Shown one piece after another: positions 28,435 to 34,440 of a DNA stretch of 60,858 bases (the stretch's first letter is position 1; each line of letters opens with the position of its first letter). Origin of the DNA: Paludibacteraceae bacterium (lineage in GTDB: Bacteria; Bacteroidota; Bacteroidia; Bacteroidales; Paludibacteraceae). The position numbers and the translations under genes were made by a program. The stretch covers positions 1 through 60,858 of the forward strand of contig JAEERP010000015.1 in NCBI GenBank assembly GCA_016285885.1, given 5' to 3'. The notes beneath the pieces are model-generated. The model saw only the letters and a program-made list of their open reading frames with translations, was not told where the DNA came from and searched no databases.

Positions 28435-28595
28435 CAACTTAGTAAAATCCGCCAAATTTTATAGACACGAGAATAAGCAATGCGGGAGGTTCACGCCTTT
28501 GGGCGTGAGCCGTTTCGTGCTTGTCAGTGTCATCGGTTCTTGGCGGAGCCTACTAAGTTGTGGCAAGTAATCAACGAACGGTTCACGCTTTTTTT
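28435..28595 (+). promoter_or_regulatory. Long structured leader, possible attenuator, of the HTH gene
   Basis: An outer 17-bp stem forms between CAACTTAGTA-aaa-TCCGCCA (28435-28454) and TGGCGGA-gcc-TACTAAGTTG (28541-28560), with a symmetric 3-by-3 internal loop. Inside it a 10-bp hairpin pairs GGTTCACGCC (28488-28497) with GGCGTGAGCC (28502-28511). A second copy of GGTTCACGC (28580-28588) can pair with the same middle strand. It is followed by seven T and then directly by the ATG of the HTH gene. The alternative pairing therefore looks like a terminator that would cut off transcription before the gene. A small GAGC/GCTC hairpin lies just upstream (28415-28427). Other reading: the three GTTCACGC-type half-sites are protein operators. 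Confidence 0.6.
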
Positions 28596-28805
28596 ATGCA
28601 CATTGGCAAACACATAGAATTTATTTTTCGGGGCCAAGGGAGGAAAGTCTCTTGGTTTGCAGAGAAACTTTGCTGCGACAGAAGAAATATCTACAAGATT
28701 TTTGAGAGAGAGAGCATCGACACCGCTCTACTCATGAAAATATCCAAACTACTTGGACATGATTTTTTGAAAGATCTTTCGGAAGAAATGCATGAGAACA
28801 AATAG
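28596..28805 (+). CDS. Small XRE-type helix-turn-helix protein
   Basis: A 69-residue protein; almost its whole length is one helix-turn-helix domain (GRKVSWFAEKLCCDRRNIYKIF, with DTALLMKISKLLGHDF as the following helices). It is likely a DNA-binding regulator. The ATG at 28596 directly after the T-run of the leader is preferred to a GTG 12 codons upstream, which would lie inside the structured leader. No partner gene is obviously coupled to it; the membrane protein gene starts 100 bases downstream. Confidence 0.7.
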   Translation: MHIGKHIEFIFRGQGRKVSWFAEKLCCDRRNIYKIFERESIDTALLMKISKLLGHDFLKDLSEEMHENK

Positions 28806-28905
28806 TTCACAATACGGGAAAATATCAGGCACACCAAATGTCACTCTCGACATTATACAACGAATATATTTGTAAAGAAATAACACTCAGTAAATTGATT
28901 TGATT

Positions 28906-29916
28906 ATGGGTTCATACTGGAAAGATAAGGAGAAATACGAACGTAATAAACGCGTAGAAGAAACAAACCAGGCGATATTAAAATTTATACTAGTCGCAGT
29001 TGGAGGTATACTAACTTTTATTCTCTCGAAATTATTGGCACCGATAGTTTCTAAATATCCTGTTGCCTCAGTTGTTGCTTTCTTAGCGATAGGTATTGGT
29101 TGTTATTTTTACTTCGCCAATGATAAAGAATCTTCAAAAGAAACTAAAGTTGAAAACTTTGAAGCTTTTGCAAATAAATTTTCTCAAAATGAAAACTTCT
29201 GTAAACAACGCTTAAGCAAGATTGTCGAGGCAGAAGGATACAAAAAAAAGTCTTACAAGGCGACTGAACTTTCAGCCAAGAAAATCATGGTTTCAATCAT
29301 TAGCAATGAGCCACAAAACTATACAGGAGATGATGTTGAGAATGAATTGTGTTATGGCAAATTCTCAAATGTTTCGGAGGATAAATATGCATATCAATTA
29401 ATTAAGATGTCTGACAACTCCCTTATTAAATTGTATGAGTTCACACTTGAAAAAACAGAATGGTATCTGACGAAAATACAGAAAGGTGGCAATGCAATAG
29501 AGACAATCTCAGACAATGATTCTGCAACAAACATTCCGAACAGTTCTAACGACAGCGAAACAGACTACATTCATGTTGAAGGCTTCAACATTTACATTCC
29601 CAAGGATTTTGTTGAACACCCGAAAATGATTAACACGTATGTTTTACCTGATATTAGTGGAGGTGATTCCATGTACTTTAGTTATGAAGTTCTATCCGAC
29701 CCTAAAGGTCCATGGGATTTGAACCCAGATGCCTGCGAAGCTGATTATGTGGGTAGTGAAAATGAATTACACGTTTCTAGGAAAGGAGAGGAAAATGAGT
29801 ATTCTTCTATTTGGCGCGAATACAAAAAAAACGGCAAATGGTGTGTATTGTCAGTTGATTATGTTGACGATGATAAATATAGAGACATCTGGGAATTTTT
29901 GGATAAATCCAATTAA
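28906..29916 (+). CDS. Two-helix membrane protein of unknown function
   Basis: A 336-residue protein. A charged N-terminus (WKDKEKYERNKR) is followed by two membrane helices (about 24 to 43 and 52 to 70). The soluble part has a first domain (about 82 to 200) ending in LIKLYEFTLEKTEWYLTKI, faintly like DUF4348 of Bacteroidota, a Ser/Asn/Asp linker (about 205 to 220), and a second domain (YIHVEGFNIYIPKDFVEH to DIWEFLDKSN). I do not recognise the protein. The next gene starts 14 bases after its stop, so they form a two-gene unit. AT-rich with A/T-ending codons, unlike the flanking housekeeping genes. Confidence 0.65.
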   Translation: MGSYWKDKEKYERNKRVEETNQAILKFILVAVGGILTFILSKLLAPIVSKYPVASVVAFLAIGIGCYFYFANDKESSKETKVENFEAFANKFSQNENFCKQRLSKIVEAEGYKKKSYKATELSAKKIMVSIISNEPQNYTGDDVENELCYGKFSNVSEDKYAYQLIKMSDNSLIKLYEFTLEKTEWYLTKIQKGGNAIETISDNDSATNIPNSSNDSETDYIHVEGFNIYIPKDFVEHPKMINTYVLPDISGGDSMYFSYEVLSDPKGPWDLNPDACEADYVGSENELHVSRKGEENEYSSIWREYKKNGKWCVLSVDYVDDDKYRDIWEFLDKSN

Positions 29917-29929
29917 TCAAAAATGTTGT

Positions 29930-30715
29930 ATGAAAGGAGAACTAAATAGAATATTTGAAGAGTGGAAAGAGAGAATGAAGAGGAACGGTGATGGCGATTT
30001 TTTCACTAAAGATGGCATCTTGCGACAAAACAACAAATCAGACGAACAAATTGAACAAGAATGGTTTTCTTCTTCAAAACGAATTTTGTTTTTGTTAAAA
30101 GACCAACACCAAGACGGAGAGCCCAAATGGGACGAAGATATTCGCGATTGGCTGAAAAACACGGAAAACGACAATGGGAAAGCATTAGAGCAGAAGAGGA
30201 AAAATCGTAATCTAGAAATACTTTTCACCCAAAGATTAGCCTATCTTCTGTGGGGACTATCAAAGGCAGATAAAAATTGTGATTGGTGGCACGACGAAAT
30301 AACCCAACATTTCGAAGAAGTAAAAACCTTTTTCAACACACAACCATTTGCATTAGTTGAATGTAAAAAAATGCCGGGAGGAGGATCTCTTGATGATAAT
30401 ATTTTAAAAAGGCATCTTAGTAGCTATGGCGATCTCCTTAAAAAAGAGCTTGATTTACTAAAACCGAACATCATAATATGTACAAGCGAACACATTTATG
30501 ATTTTGTCATTTCTTCATGTTCAGAAGATTCCATACAAAAATTAGAAGGGCACAATAGCATCCGAATCATTCGGAACAACAACCATACTGAAACTCTGAT
30601 TTTCTGTTCGTACCATCCAAGTGTTTTTGGTAAAAAAAAGGACTTTTTCTATGAAGGAGTAATGTATCATTACAGGGCCTTCTTGAAAAGCAAATTCAAT
30701 GATATAGGCGCATGA
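29930..30715 (+). CDS. Unknown protein, possibly uracil-DNA-glycosylase-like fold
   Basis: A 261-residue soluble protein. Order of motifs: KRILFLLKDQHQDGEPKWDE (about 45), a helical middle (RLAYLLWGLSKADK), FALVECKKMPGGGS (about 142), PNIIICTSEHIYDFV (about 182) and FCSYHPSVFG (about 225). A hydrophobic strand plus acidic residue near the start and a late strand ending in HPS are the arrangement of uracil-DNA-glycosylase-like proteins. The match is loose, and the first-motif catalytic residue is unclear, so this is only a suggestion. The ATG at 29930 is chosen because longer readings overlap the upstream gene by 190 bases. It forms a unit with the membrane protein gene and ends before a hairpin at 30743. 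Confidence 0.6.
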   Translation: MKGELNRIFEEWKERMKRNGDGDFFTKDGILRQNNKSDEQIEQEWFSSSKRILFLLKDQHQDGEPKWDEDIRDWLKNTENDNGKALEQKRKNRNLEILFTQRLAYLLWGLSKADKNCDWWHDEITQHFEEVKTFFNTQPFALVECKKMPGGGSLDDNILKRHLSSYGDLLKKELDLLKPNIIICTSEHIYDFVISSCSEDSIQKLEGHNSIRIIRNNNHTETLIFCSYHPSVFGKKKDFFYEGVMYHYRAFLKSKFNDIGA

Positions 30716-30742
30716 ATTAAATGGTTTTAATATCATAGGAGC

Positions 30743-30767
30743 CACATCCTATGGATGCGTTTTTTTG
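30743..30767 (+). terminator. Weak terminator after the 29930 gene
   Basis: CATCC pairs with GGATG (with an outer C-G pair beyond one mismatch), followed by seven T. Confidence 0.5.
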
Positions 30768-30911
30768 TTTATGATCCTTTGATACGATGTGCACATCATC
30801 TCGGTCGTGTCGTCTACAGAAACAACCATCTTTACATTTTCCCATTCTATTTGAAAATTTATACCTACATTTGCATATTATTAATTTTTACTTGTTTATT
30901 TATTTGCATTT

Positions 30912-32054
30912 ATGAAAAAAGAGCATCCTGTCATACCGCTTTCACAGGCGGTGGAGACAATCAAAACAGCTATTCTGCAAAGTCAGGCACGTGCGGCCAA
31001 AATGATTAGTGGATCACAATTGTCGTTGTATTTTGGTGTGGGACTATATGTTTCAGCCAATTCTCGAGAAGGCACATGGGGAACTGGGGCAATCTATACC
31101 ATTAGCGAACAATTGCACAGAGAATTACCTGGATTGCGGGGATTCTCCATTCAAAACATCCGAAATATGCGTCAATTCGCAGAGTTTTGGCAACCGTTTC
31201 TAATTCGCTCGCCAATGGCGAGCGAATTAGAAACGGAAGATTTGCGGAACAAGATCGAGTATGATAGTTTCGCCTTAGCAAAATGGGCGCCAACAACGAG
31301 CGAAATTAACCGCGACGAGTTTCTTGGCATCAGTTTCTCTCACCACATAGAGATTCTCCACAAAACGAAGAACATTCAAGAGGTGCTGAACTGCATTCAC
31401 GAGGCAGTTGTCCACCAATGGGACAAATACACTTTGAGGGACGTACTAAAAGCTGGCATTCCACAACCGGAACATATTGCACCCAACAATTTTGCCCAAA
31501 CAATACCGACAGCGAAAGCAAGCATGAAAGCCATCCGCATGTTCAAGGACGAATACTTGCTGGATTATATTAACGTAGAAGAAATAGACGCAGAAGATGA
31601 AGATGTAGACGAAGCGGTCGTTGAGCAGCACATTATACAGAACATCAAAAGGTTTATCATGACGTTGGGACGAGACTTCACGTTCGTAGGCAACCAATAT
31701 CATCTGGAAATTTATGGAGAGGAGATGAAAAGCGACTTGTTATTCTTTAATCGTGAACTAAATGCCCTTGTAGCCATTGAATTAAAGAAAGGGAAATTTA
31801 AACCTGCATATCTAGGTCAATTGTATGCATACATGCAAGTGCTGGATGACAAGGTAAAAAAGCCCCATGAAAATCCTTGCATTGGCATCGTGCTTTGCAG
31901 AAGTGCCAACCAAGCTTATGTGGAATATGCAGTACGAGACTACAACAAGCCTATGGGAGTGTCAACGTACAAAACACTTTCTGACATGCCCACAAGTATG
32001 CGTGAGATTCTTCCAGACGTCAAAGAAATGATGGAGTTGCTGGATGAAGAATGA
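30912..32054 (+). CDS. DUF1016/YhcG-type PDDEXK nuclease domain protein
   Basis: A 380-residue protein. The N-terminal DUF1016 domain (about 1 to 180) shows LYFGVGLYVSANSREGTWGTG and SIQNIRNMRQFAEFW. The C-terminal PDDEXK nuclease-like part (about 240 to 350) shows KSDLLFFNRELNALVAIELKKG, with Asp and the E-x-K of the core, then GQLYAYMQVLDD and GIVLCRSANQAYVEY. Homologues often sit beside restriction-modification and mobile genes; the exact role is not established. A perfect 43-bp palindrome (31194-31236) is read in frame as FLIRSPMASELE between the two N-terminal parts. A fragment of a second copy of the gene start lies just downstream. Confidence 0.85.
   Translation: MKKEHPVIPLSQAVETIKTAILQSQARAAKMISGSQLSLYFGVGLYVSANSREGTWGTGAIYTISEQLHRELPGLRGFSIQNIRNMRQFAEFWQPFLIRSPMASELETEDLRNKIEYDSFALAKWAPTTSEINRDEFLGISFSHHIEILHKTKNIQEVLNCIHEAVVHQWDKYTLRDVLKAGIPQPEHIAPNNFAQTIPTAKASMKAIRMFKDEYLLDYINVEEIDAEDEDVDEAVVEQHIIQNIKRFIMTLGRDFTFVGNQYHLEIYGEEMKSDLLFFNRELNALVAIELKKGKFKPAYLGQLYAYMQVLDDKVKKPHENPCIGIVLCRSANQAYVEYAVRDYNKPMGVSTYKTLSDMPTSMREILPDVKEMMELLDEE
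31194..31236. repeat. Perfect 43-bp palindrome inside the DUF1016 gene
   Basis: Two 21-base arms (31194-31214 and 31216-31236) are perfectly complementary around a single A at 31215. Codon 95 begins exactly at the first base. The reverse strand reads nearly the same peptide (RSPLASELE), as expected from a palindromic insert. Confidence 0.9.
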
Positions 32055-32076
32055 TATTATTTATACAGAATAATAG

Positions 32077-32142
32077 GAAAAGAACATCCTGTCATACCGC
32101 TTTCACAAGCAGTGGAGACAATCAAATCAGCTATCCTGCAAG
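32077..32142 (+). pseudogene. Fragment of a second DUF1016 gene start
   Basis: About 66 bases repeat the beginning of the DUF1016 gene (30916-30981) with about 8 differences, including the coding run for HPVIPLSQAVETIK. The start codon is lost, and similarity stops after CTGCAA. It lies 23 bases after the stop of the intact gene and 28 bases before the second 82-bp repeat. It looks like the remnant of a duplicated copy. Confidence 0.8.
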
Positions 32143-32179
32143 GAAATATATGAAGAGATAAAGTGATTTATTATAGAGG

Positions 32180-32209
32180 AAGCCGCATCCATTGGGTGTG
32201 GCTTTTTTG
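32180..32209 (+). terminator. Terminator (copy of the pckG terminator)
   Basis: AAGCCGCATCC pairs with GGGTGTGGCTT, now with a second G-T pair, followed by TTTTTG. Confidence 0.8.
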
Positions 32210-32217
32210 TTTAAAGA

Positions 32218-32249
32218 TTTGGCGATTTAGGGGGCAAAATATAAATTTG
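32218..32249 (+). promoter_or_regulatory. Bacteroidota-type promoter, copy 2
   Basis: TTTG (32218-32221), 20 bases, TAAATTTG (32242-32249). It should drive the YD-repeat-like gene with a leader of about 118 bases. The rest of the gap (32252-32374) shows nothing further. Confidence 0.65.
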
Positions 32250-32374
32250 CATAGATGGCGCATTAATTCAACGCAAAATAAGCGAGGAAATAACTGACAA
32301 TTAAATATTAATAGCGTTGATAACAGAGTTCGCGCAGACACATGGTTTACTAACCCAGCAATACTTTCCCGATC

Positions 32375-34009
32375 ATGAGAAACATAATCATAAGCATTGT
32401 TTTTATCCTATTTGCGACAACGTCCGCATATGCCTGCGAATCATGTATGTTGACCAATGGAACTTTTCGAAGATACCACTATAAAGGAAATGTCAAAACA
32501 GTATATGAGGTAAAAATCCGCAAATACTTGGACACTCTCGGCAATGAGAAGATAGATACAGTGTCTATTTTATTTAACCATTTTGACAAAAATCACGGAT
32601 GTTTGTTAATGGATTACGAGAACCGCTCATCGGGTAATTCTGCATACATGAGGTACGAAATAATCAATGGAAAATATGAATTGGTTGAAGGTCATGGCGG
32701 ATTCCCTATAGGTGATTTTCGTAGAATCTATTCGAATGATGGCAAAATATTAGAAGAACACCGTTCTAAGGGCATTGGCCTATACAATTCAAAAGGGAAA
32801 AATTACAGAACAATTACCTATGAATCAGAAAAATCCAAGAAAATAAAGAATTACGAATATGTCTATTACGACAAAAAAGGAAGAGATACAGCCATCATTT
32901 CGATGGATAGATACTTCAATGTAAAATCCCACATAAGGAAAGTGTACGACAAGTGGGGAAATTTGACTGAGGAATATAAAAATGGAAAGCTCACTTCCTA
33001 TCACAGATATGATTCGAAAGGTAGGTTGTTGTCTGATTCCTCATATTGTAGTAAACACACATACACCTACGATTCAAAGGGAAGAATATTAACAATTCAA
33101 AAATCCAACGATTGTATTTATGCAGGAGGTAATAAACAGCCCACTCGAATATCCGGAGAAAAATACGAATATGGAAAGAATGGGGAAAAAACCGTACAAG
33201 AATTTGTAAACGGAGAGTTTGACAACGTTAAACGCTACGATAAAAATGGGAACCAAACCTACTTTAAAAGTCGTTCTAGTGAATGTAAAGACAAATACGA
33301 TGAGAAGAATAGAATGATTGAAAGCATAAGTACATACTTTAATGACAACGAGACTAATACCTATGTGGAAAAATATATAAACGGGGAGAAGGATCCCCTA
33401 AATGGGGAAAAATACAGGAACGACACCCTCATATCCATTAATTTTTACGAAGAGAAACGTATTGATAATAAATTGATTAGCACAACGATTGAGGGGAAAG
33501 AAGATGACACTCTGAAAGGCAAACTCAATATCGATACAATAACTTCGGTCACAACATTTGATAAGGATGACAAGATTTTGACAAAATGTTCATACAATAA
33601 ATCAGGAGAGACGGATTGTACACGCTACACCTACAATGAGCAAGGACAACTGCTCTCTATCGTATATGACAAGCCGTATCTTTATAACTATTATAGATAT
33701 ATGACCAGAATAGATTATCAGTATGATGAGCATCACAATCTTGTATCGGAGACTCAAAGGAATGGTGATAAGATAGTGAGCCAAACAACCAATCATTATG
33801 ATGCCGACAATCATTTGGTAGACTCCAAATATGTAGACACAGACTGTGGTAGTTACACTTTGACTAAATATGATAAAGTGGGGAATGTGATCGAACAAGT
33901 ACGCACATCAGAAGTTTCCGAGACCATAAGGCAATCAAGGGAATCGACTAAAGTCTACAAAAATCCGATATATATTCATACCACAACCTACACCTACTAT
34001 GACGAGTAG
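32375..34009 (+). CDS. Secreted protein with YD/RHS-like repeats
   Basis: A 544-residue protein with a signal peptide (about 1 to 20) and early cysteines (CESCMLTNG). Most of it consists of short strands with the YD-repeat pattern: YDKKGRDT, YDKWGNLTEEY, YDSKGRLLSDS, YDSKGRILTI, YDKNGNQTYF, YNEQGQLLSIVYD and YDADNHLVD. Such repeats form beta-rich shells in RHS and teneurin-type proteins. There is no core-closing RHS motif, toxin tip or sorting tail, and the end (TTTYTYYDE) is abrupt. Probably a secreted or periplasmic binding protein of unknown role. It is AT-rich compared with the surrounding core genes. Confidence 0.65.
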   Translation: MRNIIISIVFILFATTSAYACESCMLTNGTFRRYHYKGNVKTVYEVKIRKYLDTLGNEKIDTVSILFNHFDKNHGCLLMDYENRSSGNSAYMRYEIINGKYELVEGHGGFPIGDFRRIYSNDGKILEEHRSKGIGLYNSKGKNYRTITYESEKSKKIKNYEYVYYDKKGRDTAIISMDRYFNVKSHIRKVYDKWGNLTEEYKNGKLTSYHRYDSKGRLLSDSSYCSKHTYTYDSKGRILTIQKSNDCIYAGGNKQPTRISGEKYEYGKNGEKTVQEFVNGEFDNVKRYDKNGNQTYFKSRSSECKDKYDEKNRMIESISTYFNDNETNTYVEKYINGEKDPLNGEKYRNDTLISINFYEEKRIDNKLISTTIEGKEDDTLKGKLNIDTITSVTTFDKDDKILTKCSYNKSGETDCTRYTYNEQGQLLSIVYDKPYLYNYYRYMTRIDYQYDEHHNLVSETQRNGDKIVSQTTNHYDADNHLVDSKYVDTDCGSYTLTKYDKVGNVIEQVRTSEVSETIRQSRESTKVYKNPIYIHTTTYTYYDE

Positions 34010-34046
34010 GTCCAGTTTCTTATAGTTCAGCCGAACACTTACCAAG

Positions 34047-34072
34047 AATTGCACCACGAAAGTGCAATTTTT
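34047..34072 (+). terminator. Terminator after the YD-repeat gene
   Basis: AATTGCAC, seven-base loop, GTGCAATT, then TTT. A second TGCAC/GTGCA hairpin follows at 34083-34099, using the same core. Confidence 0.7.
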
Positions 34073-34101
34073 GATGCTTTTCTGCACTTTTGTAGTGCAA
34101 T

Positions 34102-34292
34102 TTACTGAACAACCTCACGAGTTTCAACCCCATTGTCCACAATAAGCCAAGAATCCACTATCGGCATAAAGATATCCACAAGGTTTTGAGTCCTTTCTCG
34201 TATCGTCTGTAGATAACATCCGTAGGGATATTATGACCTCCTTTATCGCAAATATATAGAATCTTTTCATAAATCACCGCCCCATTAGTTAT
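34102..34292 (-). pseudogene. Zeta-toxin family remnant, frameshifted
   Basis: On the minus strand one frame reads ICDKGGHNIPTDVIYRRYEK and continues GLKTLW. After a shift near 34175 another frame reads IFMPIVDSWLIVDNGVETRE and ends VVQ-stop at 34102. This is the C-terminal signature (GGHNIP, RRY, PIVD-W-DN) of the Bacteroidota zeta-toxin/ABC-ATPase-like family. The P-loop and the first two-thirds are missing. Just upstream a short frame ends in REVAVEFVRGADPVK-stop (34289), which could be the tail of a companion gene. The whole looks like a decayed toxin-antitoxin locus. Confidence 0.6.
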
Positions 34293-34375
34293 TTAACGGG
34301 ATCCGCCCCCCTAACAAATTCAACAGCGACTTCCCGCATATCTTTTTGCCAATCAACCAGTGAAATATTTCCCCC

Positions 34376-34412
34376 GATTTGGCAGTTTAGTTGTCAAAAT
34401 ATAAATTTGCAT
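34376..34412 (+). promoter_or_regulatory. Promoter, third and diverged copy of the repeat's promoter half
   Basis: TTTG (34378-34381), 20 bases, TAAATTTG (34402-34409). The 37-base stretch matches 32215-32251 at all but about 5 positions. It should drive the gene at 34441 with a short leader. No terminator half is present in this copy. Confidence 0.7.
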
Positions 34413-34440
34413 AAGTGCAGACAACTAGACATTTAGTATC

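Larger units (their letters stand above)
32170..32251 (+). repeat. 82-bp direct repeat, copy 2
   Basis: Second copy of the block at 27711-27792, including hairpin and promoter, placed directly after the DUF1016 fragment. Confidence 0.85.

Noticed and set aside
30716-30911. Two possible -7 boxes (TACATTTG near 30867 and TTATTTG near 30902) before the DUF1016 gene
   Set aside because: Neither has a TTTG at 18 to 21 bases, so no promoter is assigned.
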